This document shows, one piece after another, positions 11,001-22,278 of a DNA stretch of 64,000 nt. The position numbers were made by a program, and so were the translations under genes. The DNA is taken from contig JAAROD010000029.1 in the NCBI GenBank assembly GCA_012274445.1, positions 682,001-746,000 of the forward strand. Direction: 5' to 3'. Positions within the stretch are counted from its first letter, which is position 1. Each line of letters starts with the position of its first letter. The stretch is from Sclerotiophoma versabilis (lineage: Eukaryota; Ascomycota; Dothideomycetes; Pleosporales; Didymellaceae). The notes beneath the pieces are model-generated. The model made no database searches. It was not told the DNA's origin and saw only the letters and a program-made list of their open reading frames with translations.

Positions 11001-12606
11001 GGCTGAGACTTTGGATCACTTCGCCGAAGAAGCTCGCAATCTACCTGGACGATTTGCTGGCATATTTCTTTCTATGTTTCTTGTGATTGCGGTATCCGTT
11101 ACTTGGAGCTTGTTCCTCTCCTGGAAAGTAACCCTGGTTGCCCTTGCGTCAGGGCCTCTCCTTTACATGATTACACAGGCATACAACCTAATTAGTAGCC
11201 ACTGGGAAAATCTTGCGAATGAGGCTGCTGATACTATTAGCCAAGTGTTTTACGAGACCTTTGTTAACATCCGTACAGTTCGCTCTCTGAACTTGGAGGT
11301 CCATTTCCGCAAGAAGTATAAGGAAGCAGCAACCATCGCCGTCAACGTTGGTGTAAAGCGTGCTATCTATTCCGGATCCATATTTGGCCTGCTCAATAGC
11401 TCTGTTTTCTTCGTAACGATCGCCCTCTTCTGGTTCGGTGCATGGCTCATCTCTCGTAAAGACCAGTCTGTTCTCACTGTGACGGAGACTTTCATGATCC
11501 TTATGGTGTCCATTAACGATGTCAGTCAAATGTCGCAATACATGACACAAGTCAATATCTCACGAGAAGCCGGAGCACGTCTTCTCCGTCTTGCTCGCCT
11601 TCCGGAAACATCTCACGAACACCGTGGAACCCTCAAGATTGAATCTGCCGGTGACATTTCATTCAACAATGTCTCCTTCACCTACCCAACCCGTCTCGAT
11701 CATCAGGTCCTACACAACATCTCCTTCTCCATCCCGCGCGGCTCATGCACCGCCATCGTTGGTTCTTCCGGGAGCGGGAAGTCCACCATCGCCGCCCTGT
11801 TGCTGAAACTATACCCCACAAGCCAAAACATGAGCACTTTCATTGCCTCTGGAGGCAAGGATCTCACCATCTCAGGCGAAAACATCGGGACTCTGAGCAC
11901 CGGCTCCCTCCGCTCACGCATGGCTATTGTCGGCCAAACACCCGTTTTGTTCCCCGGCACTATCGCCCAGAATATCGCATACGCACTTTCACCCTCAAGT
12001 CCAGAATCAGGCATGGAGAGCATCCGATCAGCAGCTGATGCAGCGGGCGTTAGCGAATTCATTGACAGCCTACCAAGCGGGTACCAAACGCTCATCGGCG
12101 ACGGAGGAACTGTCTTATCAGGCGGTCAAGTACAGAGGATCGCCATCGCACGAGCGTTAGTTAGGAATCCGGGTATCCTCATCCTAGACGAGGCGACCAG
12201 CGCACTAGACGCGATCGCTGCGGCCACCATCCGTGAGACAATCCTACGCCTTATTTCTTCTTCGCCCGAGCATGATGACACTGTGAGTCCGCCGTTAATT
12301 CCAAGGAGCAAAGGCGGTGGGCTTTGGGCCGACAAAGGCTGGGAGAAGAACGATTTGGTCGTTGGAACGTCTGGCTGGATCCATGCGAGGGGTAGGGGTA
12401 AGGAGAAGAAGGAGAAGAAGAAGAAGAAGAAGAAGAAGAAGCAAATGACGGTCATTATCATTACTCATGCAAAGGAGATGATGAGCATTGCCGAGCACAT
12501 CATCATGTTGGATAAGGGAAAGGTAGTTGAAGAGGGAGGGTATTTGGAGCTGAAGAGTAAGCGGAGTGGAGCTTTTGCGAAGTTGTTGAGGGGCGAAGCG
12601 CGGTAG
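8080..12606 (+). CDS. ste6: STE6-like full-length ABC transporter (lipopeptide pheromone exporter)
   Basis: Exons 8080-8558, 8608-9271 and 9316-12606 encode 1477 residues in a TMD-NBD-TMD-NBD order. NBD1 has Walker A GKSGSGKST (about residue 412), signature LSGGEKQR and Walker B LILDESTSALD. NBD2 has GSSGSGKST (about 1198), LSGGQVQR and LILDEATSALD. The first TMD contains FGELQAKSARTRIFDALIRK and a motif around DLQLSVSAPLG, typical of Pezizomycotina Ste6 proteins. The a-factor exporter pumps prenylated mating pheromone across the plasma membrane. A 53-residue insert between Walker B and the H-loop of NBD2 (12283-12441) ends in a polylysine run and may be a retained intron. The start at 8080 has a good ATG context (CAACATGG) and is the first in-frame ATG. 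Assignment to Ste6 rather than another ABCB exporter is likely but not certain. Confidence 0.87.
12283..12441 (+). other. Candidate in-frame retained intron (exitron) in STE6 NBD2
   Basis: The segment begins with a perfect GTGAGT donor directly after an ACT codon and ends in AG before CAA, both at phase 0. It is 159 bp (53 codons) and contains no stop, so both spliced and unspliced mRNAs keep the frame. The 3' end is a purine AAG run instead of a pyrimidine tract, and no strong branch point is seen. It could therefore simply be coding. Confidence 0.4.
12415..12441 (+). repeat. (AAG)9 trinucleotide microsatellite in coding sequence
   Basis: Nine uninterrupted AAG units encode a lysine run in the STE6-like protein, preceded by imperfect AAG/GAG units from about 12399. 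Length variation here would add or remove lysines without shifting the frame. Confidence 0.9.
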
Positions 12607-12750
12607 AAGTTGGGTCTCTTGTGCAAATGCGTGTCTTTATGAGTTGAATATGTAACTGAGTTCTGGGGTAGTCATTCTATATATGCTTTTCGCCTCGTAG
12701 GTTTGAATATATCGTACATAGCATTGTAGAAAGTGCAGCCAAGTGCTTTG

Positions 12751-14301
12751 TCAACCTTGTATCACCCGTTGGGCGCCCTGAGCAGCCAGACAAATTCCTC
12801 GCAATATTCCCATCTTTGCCTTCTGTAGTCCACCGTTTCCAGCGAACACAAAGGCAGATCCTACCAATGTGGCGAGGCCGAGCCCAACAACGCTGTTGAG
12901 AATCCTTGCTTGCCTCTGTGATGCCTGATAGACCTCAGAGTATCTCATGTTGCTGAATGTGACGCGCGAGTATTGGGTTGCCCATCCTAGACTTGGGAAA
13001 TGAACGTATAATGTCTCTTCGACCCATTTGCGCAGCAGATACAGAGGTTTCTTGACATCTGAGGCCATCTCGCGGTAGTTGCCAAGCGCGAGGTCATTGA
13101 TGGTCTGCGCATCTGGTGTACGTTGTTTTGTATATTCATTTAGTGCTCTCGTGCGATCGTCGGGGTGCTGGTCGAGAAATTCAAACAAAACGCGGACATC
13201 TTCCAGTCCAGCATTCATGCCCTGACCATAGAAAGGTACCATGGCGTGTGCAGCGTCTCCAACAATGACTCCGGCATCCTTGTAGTGGTATGGGGTGCAC
13301 TTGATCGAGATTAACGGCAGGTGCTCGTTGTTGGTGAATTGCTCCTTAAGGTCGTCTTTGGTGATCAGGTCTGGCACCACCGCAGGAAAATTTTCGCTGA
13401 AGTACTCAACCACTTTCCCTGATGCTTCCAGTTGTTCGAAGCCCTCCTTTGACATGAAAAGCGTCGAAGTGAAGGTCTTGTCCGTATTTGGAATGGCAAT
13501 AAACATAGACTCATCAGCCGGCCAGATGTGTAGGTAGTTCGGTGGTATCCGGAAGTCACCGTCAGATGTTGTGGGAATACCAAATTGACACCAGAGCTTG
13601 TCGATATACTCTTGCTGATATGTCATAGGAACAACCTTCATCAAGTGGTTCCGCACAGCAGAATGAGCTCCATCAGCACCGATGAGCAGGTCAAAGGTCA
13701 ACTTAAACTCAGGGCCTTGTGTGAGCAAGTCTTTCTTGTCTGTGCGGTTTTCGAACCAAGCTGACTTCTTCTTGAAGTCCACGCCGATCAGCTTATGCTT
13801 AAAATAGAATTTGACGTTTGGCATTGCGTCCAGATGATCAATCAGAGCTCTGTTCAGTTGTGTTCGATCCATAGCCAATAGATCCTGCTCACGTTCAGCC
13901 AGGGGCGTGATCGACTATTGTGGTAAAACTTACGCGACCATGTGCGTCGTATTGCTGTGCCTCACGCACGTACTCTCCTTGCTTTCTGACGTGGATCATG
14001 CGACCATGCATGGGCACGGTGTTTGCCAGTACTGCATCTGCAAGATCAGACAACCCGGTTTGCCGCAGGGAGTTGATACCGCGCTCAGAGAGAGCCAAGT
14101 TGATAGATTTGGTGTTCAATGGTGCTGTCGACGGATCCCGGATATCTATGCAATAGCGTCAATCGGCACATGCTTAGAAGTTGAGTTTTCTTAAAACCGA
14201 CCTGATCGCAGTTCGTAGATTTCTACATCGTGTCCTCGTACGGCAGCGTATAGAGCGGCAAGAGCGCCAACTGGGCCGGACCCAACAACAACAGTCTTCA
14301 T
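12751..14301 (-). CDS. bna4: Kynurenine 3-monooxygenase
   Basis: Exons 14301-14202, 14145-13934 and 13884-12751 encode 481 residues. The FAD-binding GxGxxG is VVGSGPVGALAAL at the N-terminus, followed by EIYELRS. NTKSINLALSERG, FDLLIGADGAHSAVR and the second flavin motif GDAAHAMVPFYGQGMNAG are diagnostic of kynurenine 3-monooxygenase. The enzyme hydroxylates L-kynurenine to 3-hydroxykynurenine in the de novo NAD pathway and sits on the outer mitochondrial membrane. The C-terminal hydrophobic stretch LNSVVGLGLATLVGSAFVFA fits the membrane anchor. Introns are 56 and 49 bp. The gene is convergent with the STE6-like gene (144 bp between stops) and divergent from map1. Confidence 0.94.
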
Positions 14302-14833
14302 GGTTGTTGTGAGTGCTTGTGGTAAGAGAGACTGGTGTGGTTGTGAGTCTTTACTCAACCGGGTGGGCGGGTAGGCAAATAGTATGTCGGCGTAACGGAA
14401 ATTGTAAGAGATCTAGAGTCCACATGCAGACATGTCGTATGTACACTAATGAAAGCCGCAATGGCACGATTATATACAGGGAAGATCAAGGAAATGAAGA
14501 AGGAAATCCTGGCGGCGACATGTGCACGGCGAAAGATGATACAACACACGCCGCAAGAGGTAAGAGCATTTCACCATTGGCTAGTTAGTCAGCATCGAAC
14601 GATCGGCGTTCCTTTGGGGCTGGACCCTTGTCTGGCCGCTGATTCCGATCAAAAGTTCGGTGTTCAGGTCGCAGTGCCTATCAAAACTGCAAAACCTCTT
14701 TTTTTGCGCGGAGTCACGGCATTAGTTGTTTACGCTTTCTTGAGAGCGCTATATAATCAGCTGCACCTCGAACTGCTGCCACAGAACGTACACTCCCGTT
14801 TGTAACCCTCTGCGATCTAAACCCTTGTATAAA
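14302..14833. promoter_or_regulatory. Shared divergent promoter of bna4 and map1 genes
   Basis: This 532 bp region lies between two divergent start codons. A TATATAA element at 14750-14756 lies 78 bp upstream of the map1 ATG and is a plausible TATA box for it. No coding frame inside is convincing. Confidence 0.6.
14750..14756 (+). promoter_or_regulatory. Putative TATA box of map1
   Basis: TATATAA sits 78 bp upstream of the start codon, a reasonable place for a fungal TATA element. The assignment rests on sequence and position only. Confidence 0.4.
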
Positions 14834-16188
14834 ATGGCCGGAGACGCCCCGCGCAAGTGCAGCGGCGCAGACTGCGAGAACGACGCTGGCTCGCTGCAAT
14901 GCCCGAACTGCCAGAAGCTGGGCAAGGAAAGCTACTTCTGCTCGCAAGACTGCTTCAAGCGCAACTGGGTATGAATTTGCACACTATGGTTCTTTAGCCA
15001 AAGATCTGACATGGTTATAGGCCGAACACAAGAAAGGGCACAAGTCGCAAAACGGTATTCTCTCCAACATCTTCACGCCGAAAGTAGTTTCTAAACCGGA
15101 TCCAGCGACCGGGCACTACAACCCATTCCCCACGTTTCCCTACACCGGTACCTTGCGGCCCGTGTACCCACTGTCACCGAAGCGCGAAGTCAAGAAGGGC
15201 ATCAAGCTTCCAGATTACTCCAAGGACGGCATACCGCGCTCCGAGCAAGTCTTCGTCAACAGGAACAAGATCGCAATCCTTACAAAGGAGGAGCAGGATG
15301 GTATGCGCAAGGTGTGTCGACTGGCGCGAGAGGTTCTGGACATTGCGGCTGCGGCGGCGAAGCCTGGTGTAACAACCGACTGCATTGACGAGATCGTTCA
15401 CAATGCTTGCATGGAGCGCGACGTAAGGAATACTCCCCCAAGATACTCAAACGTCGGCTAACATCAACAGTCTTACCCATCCCCCCTCAACTACTGCCAT
15501 TTTCCCAAATCAGTATGCACGTCGGTCAACGAAGTCATCTGCCACGGCATCCCCGACCAGCGAGTCCTCAAGGACGGCGATATCCTTAATATTGACGTTA
15601 CGTTATACCATGGCGGCTTCCACGGAGATCTGAACGAGACGTACTACATCGGCGACAAGGCTTTGGCGAACCCTGATGCAGTGCGTGTCACGGAGACCGC
15701 ACGTGAGTGCTTAGATCAGGCCATCGAGCTTGTTAAGCCCGGCACTCTCTTCCGCGAGTACGGCAATGTCATCGAGAAGCACGCTAAGAGCCAGAAATGC
15801 GGTGTCATCAGGACATACTGTGGCCACGGTATCAACCAGCTCTTCCACTGCGCTCCCAACGTTCCCCACTACGCAAAGAACAAGGCAATTGGACAAGCGA
15901 AGCCTGGTATGTGCTTCACAATTGAGCCCATGATCAGTATTGGATCCTATAAGGACAAGACCTGGCCGGATGACTGGACCAGCGCTACTCAGGACGGCTC
16001 CTTGACCGCTCAGTTTGGTACGTATTGTGCAAGCTTCTCAGAAGTAACTTGCTAATGAATGAACAGAACATACTCTGCTTGTGACTGAGGATGGTGTCGA
16101 AGTTCTGACCGCCAGGCTCCCCAACTCGCCTGGTGGCCCAGTAACAAGGGTAGCTGCAGCGAACGGCGAGGCGACTGCTGCGGCATAA
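14834..16188 (+). CDS. map1: Methionine aminopeptidase 1
   Basis: Four exons, 14834-14968, 15021-15422, 15471-16017 and 16067-16188, encode 401 residues. The first 55 residues form the zinc-finger domain of type 1 enzymes (CSGADC, CPNC, FCSQDC, then HKKGH). The catalytic pita-bread domain shows the metal ligands in order: VICHGIP, the Asp of NIDVTLY, GDLNETYY, the His of CGHGINQLFHC, the Glu of FTIEPMIS and the final Glu of FEHTLLVTEDG, which is assembled across the last intron. The enzyme removes initiator methionine co-translationally at the ribosome. Introns are 52, 48 and 49 bp. Confidence 0.95.
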
Positions 16189-17041
16189 TCGCTTTGTCCG
16201 CAATCTACGTGACGATTCAAAAATAATCAGCCATTTCAAGCGTCAACCGATGAATGCTGATGCAAGGACACCGTGGCCTCGTGGTAGCCATTGGACAAGG
16301 AAGAAGGCGGGTATGCTCGGGTTAGTAATAGCCCACCAGTGACAGGAATGTCGATACTCTTGGGCTTATCAGCTTAAGGTGTCTGCGCCAAATGGCAGGA
16401 GAGACTTAAATACATCGAAGGCAGTGAGAGGCCCTGTTATACCCCGTTGAAGGTCGGGCAATACGCTATGCTTGAGCTGCACTGTCAGGGTGTCTTATCG
16501 AGGGTTGTATCCTTAGAGCTACATTGCAAGATTCAACCCAAAAATGCGGCCCTACTGTATCTAAACGTCTGTAGCATGAGTTTGCAACATCAGCATGCAT
16601 TATGACTTTCACATGAGCTTCCGCCTTGTTTGGGGTTGGCTTCGCCGCTAGAGACGCACAGCAGGTAAGCGAGCACGCCTTGACCTCAGGGCATGGCAGG
16701 AAGCACCTGCCTCTGCAAACGTCATCCAGAGATTATCGCTGCCTGCTTGCTGACAGCTTGACTACCTCTACAAGACCCTTCCTGCATCTCGTTCCATCCG
16801 AGCCTTCTCATTGTAGTGTTGCGTGCTACGTCATCAAACCTACCTCCAGCTTCCACGCCCCGCCGCGCACGAGCTAGCTTACCGCGCCTAGCCCCGAACC
16901 TGCAAACACACGACCGCATCCGCTCACAGCCTCACACCTCACTCGCAATCGCACCGCTGCATAATCCATAAGCTGAATCGCCAGTTCCCGTTGAACCTCA
17001 CGCAATCGAGTCCTTTTTACGCCGCACACGAAGTCCTCACA
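16189..17041. other. Intergenic region and Erv14 5' leader
   Basis: This 853 bp region holds the 3' UTR of map1 and the promoter and leader of the erv14 gene. The last 130 bases are C/A-rich and free of ATG, as expected for a leader. No RNA gene or coding frame is seen. Confidence 0.5.
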
Positions 17042-17656
17042 ATGACTGGCGAAGCATGGTTGTACCTTCTGGCGGTGTTGATAAACGCCGTCAACCTGTT
17101 CCTCCAGGTCTTCTTCACCATTATGTACAGCGATCTGGAATGGTTAGTGGACACTCTCGAGATTGGATGCATGGCGCTACGCCCAAGGTGCTTCCAGATA
17201 GAAGCACATGCTAATTTTGCGCCAGTGACTACATTAACCCCATCGACCTTTGCAACCGCTTGAACACCTACATCATCCCCGAGGCCGCCGTTCACGCTTT
17301 CCTGACTTTCCTCTTCCTTATCAATGGATACTGGGTCGCGCTCATTCTCAATCTGCCCCTCCTCGCATGGAACGGCAAGAAGTATGTGGACTCGGCAAGG
17401 CAAAGAGGACTATTCGCTGACTGAAGATAGGATCTTCGAGAAGAACCACTTGCTCGACGCAACAGAAATCTTCAGAAAGCTAAACGTTCATAAGAAGGTA
17501 GGTTCCGATGAATACCTCCAGGCGACAGCCAGCAATCCCAAGCTCCGAACTGACATCTTCCAGGAATCGTTCATCAAACTGGGTTTCCACCTACTGATGT
17601 TCTTCTTCTACCTGTACAGCATGATCGTTGCCCTCATCCGCGACGAGACCCACTAA
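17042..17656 (+). CDS. erv14: Erv14/cornichon COPII cargo receptor
   Basis: Exons 17042-17142, 17226-17381, 17431-17497 and 17564-17656 encode 138 residues, exactly the length of yeast Erv14. The joined sequence gives MYSDLECDYINPIDLCNRLN, the cornichon signature, and the C-terminal part IFEKNHLLDATEIF with KLGFHLLMFFFYLYSMIVAL. Three hydrophobic segments are visible. The protein loads transmembrane cargo into COPII vesicles at ER exit sites. Introns of 83, 49 and 66 bp interrupt a very short coding sequence; each join restores a family-conserved residue, which strongly supports the model. Confidence 0.95.
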
Positions 17657-18046
17657 GCGCACGCGCCACTGTTCCGGCAATACTGCTTCTAGGACAAATT
17701 ACTCTGCCGTAGGTGGATTGGATACCTCCAGAATTGTACGTCAGAGCTCGGTCAGCCTCGCCAGACTTGGGCGCAAGTGGCTTTTGGAGCAAGAAGGGGG
17801 TGATGCATGTAAAGGTGCTTGGAAGCAGACAGGTGGAGGACTAGAGATGATGGATACCAACAAGAGGACCGGAAGTACTCAGACGATCGTTGCATTGAAC
17901 GACTCTACGTTTTTACGGTCTATGATAGCGTTAACTTGTAAGCCTTTCTGTATATGAATGCGATGCATACGCCTTCGGACGTCATCATGAACGTTGTTTC
18001 TGATCATCGTCTCAATCGTGACCTCTAAGCTTATGTTATACTTAGC
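17657..18046. other. Convergent 3' region between erv14 and the translin-family gene
   Basis: This 390 bp gap separates two convergent stop codons and should contain both 3' UTRs. No coding frame or structured element stands out. Confidence 0.5.
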
Positions 18047-19086
18047 CTAATAGCTCTCCACCTCAGCCCGTCTGTCGCCGCTCACGTCTGGCATCCATCC
18101 CTTCGGCCTCTCCGACCCGCGCACCGTAAGCCCGTACAGCGCCTTCTCCACCTTATCAACACACTCGCGCAAGACTGGCATCTTCTTTGTCTCCAGCTCG
18201 CTCACCCACTTCGGGCCGTATGGTGCTTCAAACATCTCAAGCTGCAACCTAATCGAGCGCAGGTCATCCAGGACGGTCCTTGGCTTCTGACTCTCAGTAG
18301 ACGTGGGTACCTGCGAGTCGATATCCATCTTGTCTGCGTCTTCTGTAGCAGCTGGTGACTTTGAGGTAGGTAAGGCCTTAGCCCGGCCAGTAGGCAGCTT
18401 TCCATTAGTAGCCATGGAGGTGACACTGAAGCGCATCAATTCGCCGGTCATATCACAGATGCCCAGGATGTAGTCCTCAGGGCTTAGCGGTACCACGCCA
18501 TCCTCTTGTTGCACATCGCCGTCTCTTGCCTCGCTCTTGCTTAAAGTTGCAATCTTAGCCTTCGCTTCGTCATACGAGATCAGTGATTGCGTCTCCAGGT
18601 AGTGTTGGAAGGAGAGCGCTTCAATAAATTCCTGGTTGCCGCCTGTAATGTTGTGCGCGTAACGGTGCGCGTTCAGGGACTGCAGGTCTGACGCGATACT
18701 GGAATATTGCTTTTGAATTGTTTCCCAGTATTGTGCGTTTGCTTTGTTTACGAAGGGAGGGACTGCCTGGCCTACGTTCCGAACTCTGGTTGATCTTGTT
18801 AACAGATGATGATGGTACTTGTTTCAATGAGGCAAACCTTTGTAACGTAAAGATACTGTAACATGTCAGTTTATCATCAGTCCTGAAGGGGCGAAGTAGT
18901 GATATACATTTTCTTGCTTGACGCGGTAATGTCTCTCGACGCCTTGATGATCCTCTCGCGGCGATCGTGATGCTCGTCCAGTTCCTTCCGGAACCCTTCA
19001 AACATGGCAATGAACGGGCCAGTCGGCTGCTCAGGCTTGCCTGCGTCCGCCATTTTTTCGTCTCTCTTGCGTTTGTTCTGGTTCAT
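18047..19086 (-). CDS. Translin-associated factor X (TRAX) homologue
   Basis: Three exons, 19086-18908, 18855-18838 and 18785-18047, encode 311 residues; the middle exon is only 18 nt. The N-terminus has a basic NQNKRKRDEK stretch, as in TRAX nuclear signals, then MFEGFRKELDEHHDRRERI and ITASSKK-IIFTLQR. The middle and C-terminal helical part includes YWETIQKQYSS, FIEALSFQHYLE, LGICDMTGELMRF and LRSIRLQLEMFE, all typical of the translin superfamily. TRAX pairs with translin to form the C3PO endoribonuclease; no translin gene lies in this window. Both introns are 52 bp. A polar insert (about residues 205-240) interrupts the C-terminal helices. Confidence 0.9.
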
Positions 19087-19361
19087 TGGCTTTTGAAGGG
19101 AATCTCGTTGACGCGGTTGAGGGGTCTAGCAATGATGAAGGGCAAACGGTGCAGGCGCGATGGCACGTGGGAACTAGCTAAATTGGGACTGGGGGCCTCG
19201 GCTGCGATTGCAGTTGTAGCGACTGCCAGTGTTGCAGTTGAAACCAGACATCTTCGATCATTTCCAGGCTTCGTCGGTTTTATTAGGCATTGTGTTCTCT
19301 TTCAATTGCAGATTGCAGTTCCACTGTTCTTGCGCGCAGTGACAGCACTATTTTACCCCTT

Positions 19362-20701
19362 ATGGCGTTTTCAGTCTTCTTCCGCAGCCCAACGTTGGTG
19401 TTCACTACAGCTACACTTCTTCGCGCAACATTCCTCCTTTATGGATTATGGCAGGACGCAAACTCGCCCATGAAGTACACAGATATCGACTACTTCGTTT
19501 TCACTGATGCAGCCCGGTTCGTCGCTCGCGGCCAATCTCCCTATGCACGAGACACATACAGGTACACCCCCCTACTCGCCTGGATAGTATATCCCACAAC
19601 ATGGTCGGGTACCTTTTGGTTCTCTTCTGGCAAAGTACTCTTTGCTATTGGCGACGTTATCGCGGGCTGGATGATGTATCGAATTTTGAGGGTGTTCAAG
19701 GGCTTGGGAAAAGAAAGAGCTTTGAAGTTTGCGAGTATCTGGTTGTTGAATCCTATGGTCGCGACTATCAGTACGAGAGGTAGCTCGGAGGGTCTGCTAG
19801 GGGTCTTTGTGACTGCACTTCTTTGGGCTGTATTGGCAAAGAGGACCATACTGGCAGGGCTGTTACTAGGCTTCGCTGTGCATTTCAAGATCTATCCTTT
19901 CATCTACGCTGCGTCAACCGTTTGGTGGCTCGATGAGACGAAAATTGGGAGAGAGAAGAGCGAAGTCAAGAGCAGCGCTCAAGGTTCAATATTCGACAAG
20001 CTACTAGCGTTCGTCAACCTACAGCGCATTACGCTCGTCATAGCGAGCCTTATCACGTTCGCAGTATTGAACGCGGTCATGTGCCAGGCGTACGGCTGGC
20101 CTTTCCTTGAGCACAGTTACTTCTACCACCTAACTCGAATCGACCACCGCCACAATTTTTCGCCATACAACACCCTCCTCTACCTCAGGTCATCTCCAAG
20201 AGGCAGTCAAACAACTTTCGAACTGGAGCGTCTTGCATTCCTGCCCCAGCTGCTGCTCAGCGCCGTCATGATTCCTCTAGCACTAGCTAAGAAAGATCTT
20301 CCTTCGACAATGCTAGCACAAACATTTGCTTTTGTAACATTCAACAAGGTCTGTACAAGTCAGGTAAGCAAACCATTCCATTGCAAAGCGTCCGAATGCC
20401 ATTGACCACTGAACAGTACTTCCTTTGGTACATGATGTTCTTGCCATACTATTTGCCCGATTCCATACTTCTTCAATCTCGCACAGTCGGTTTTGCTGCA
20501 CTCGCAGCCTGGGTTGCAGGTCAGGCGGCGTGGCTGCAGCAGGGGTTTCAACTGGAGTTCAATGGGCACTCAACGTTTGTGCCCGGCCTGTGGCTTTCAA
20601 GCATTGCTTTCTTCGTCGTGAACGTTGGGATATTAGGTGTGATTATCCACGATATGAGAACAAAGGGGGAGAAAGTAGGAGCAGCGAAGGAGAAGCTGTA
20701 A
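19362..20701 (+). CDS. gpi14: GPI mannosyltransferase I (PIG-M/Gpi14)
   Basis: Exons 19362-20363 and 20417-20701 encode 428 residues. The start is set at MAFSVFFRSP because the upstream in-frame stretch lacks family character. The catalytic DxD motif is in MKYTDIDYFVFTDAARF, followed by SPYARDTYRYTPLLAW. Later motifs are RGSSEGLL, HFKIYPFIYA and YLRSSPRG. The exon join creates VCTSQYFLWYMMFLPYYLP, another PIG-M landmark. Many hydrophobic segments fit a multi-pass ER membrane enzyme. It adds the first alpha-1,4-mannose to the glycosylphosphatidylinositol precursor on the lumenal side, with the partner Pbn1/PIG-X. The intron is 53 bp. Confidence 0.93.
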
Positions 20702-20947
20702 TTGTGTTCATATACATGAATAGCTGTGAGGTGTCTTGACATCTTGCATGCCTTTGGTAGTCAGCGCAGCGTTACTGCTGACAAAACGGTCTTTGTAGAA
20801 CTGGAGACCAAATACGCCCCCCTTCCATGCAAGTAAATAGCGCTGTATACACAGTGGTTTCGTAAATGTTTGGTATAACATAATGCAAAAAGCAAAGATC
20901 CTTGACGCCAGTCCAGATGCATGCCAAAATGATGAAGTCTTTAATTT

Positions 20948-22278
20948 CTAACCTCCCCAGACGTGCCTTGTGTTCAGCAGCTTCGGTGCCTTACCCTTGA
21001 CACGGGTGACCTTATATGTGCCCTTCGCATTTCCTGGCATATCGTCCACAAGCACGATCTTCTGCAGGTGACGCATGAAGATGAGCAGATTCGACATCGG
21101 CAACGCATCTTGGAGCGTGATCGATGTGATTGCGTCGCGCTGTTCACTTGACAGTCGTTGCTCCAGAAAGAGGAAGTTAAACATGGTATTGTGCGTTGAA
21201 AACGCAAGAGTGTTGAGCCTGTACGGTAGCGTTGCTGTTTCGTTGTAGAGTTGCCGGCAGATGTTGTTAAGTGGGGTGTAGCCGTGTGTGACGTTGATGT
21301 AAGGCAACTGCTTCTTGAAAGGGTTGACGTGGAGCTCGCTATAGACAGCGCAGCAGTATCTGAAGGTTGGTATGACCCTGTCAGGTTCACAGGCACCTTT
21401 CACAGTGCGATAGGTCTCGTAACCGATAATGATGGTTTTACCCCCAAGGGTATATTCATAAATTCGTGCACGTACCTCCTCTGGTAGTCGCAGGAAAGGC
21501 GATGTTGATTGGTTGATGGACCACCTGGCAGTTCAGTTGTGATTCTGGAAAAGGAGGAAGCACAAGCTTACAGTTGAACTTCTTGCGATCGCTTCGATAA
21601 TCGCCCACCAAACAGATCTGCGCCTGGATGTTTTGTCTTCTTGGCTGCGTAGGTTTTGCGCACATAAGGCTGCTTTAGTGCTTTGCTCTTACTACGATTT
21701 TGGCAAAGATCTGTTGCCTCTGAAGAGCCATTGTAGTTTTCGGATGAAATTGCTGGCCTCGGTCTTGCACCGAGTCCACTCGAATTACTGCTCCCTGAGT
21801 CATTGCTGCGAAGTCTCTGTACTTCTGAGGGCGGTGTGGGGAGATAGCTGCTACTCGGTTGTGCGCTGTGTGGCTCTTTCTTTCTGACTTCTATATTCCT
21901 CACGAACTCCTCACGGCTGCTATGAATGCTCGGTTGCTTTGATTTTGGAGGTTGCGCAGTGCGAGGTTGCAACGCTTTGTCGAACAACCCTGATAGAGAC
22001 TTCCGGGACTTTGGGGTGACATCGACATCTCCATCGTCCTGCGGAACAGAAACAGGCCCACTAAACAGTTGCGATGTCTTCTTGAATATAGCAGAGCCCT
22101 TTGCACGGATACTGGAGGCCGTTGACGAGATTGTGGGCACGGACACAAAGCTGCTGGTTTCGCTGGGACTGTCGGTTTTCCGTCGCTTACGACTGCCGTC
22201 CTCGTCATCTGGTGTCGAATCTTCATTGTTGCGTGGCCGCGCCTTATCCTTCCTTGAATACGTGAACTTCTTCGCCAT
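20948..22278 (-). CDS. F-box-like (2EXR-type) hypothetical protein with disordered N-terminal half
   Basis: Two exons, 22278-21572 and 21524-20948, encode 427 residues. The N-terminal 235 residues are Ser/Lys/Pro-rich and look disordered (KKFTYSRKDKARPR, RKRRKTDSPS). The second exon opens with SPFLRLPEEVRARIYEYTLGG, the start of the F-box-like or 2EXR module common in Dothideomycetes hypothetical proteins, followed by NNICRQLYNETATLPYRLNT. The 47 bp intron joins the two parts exactly at their boundary. Function is unknown; an F-box-like role in substrate binding is only analogy. It is convergent with gpi14, 246 bp apart. Confidence 0.78.
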
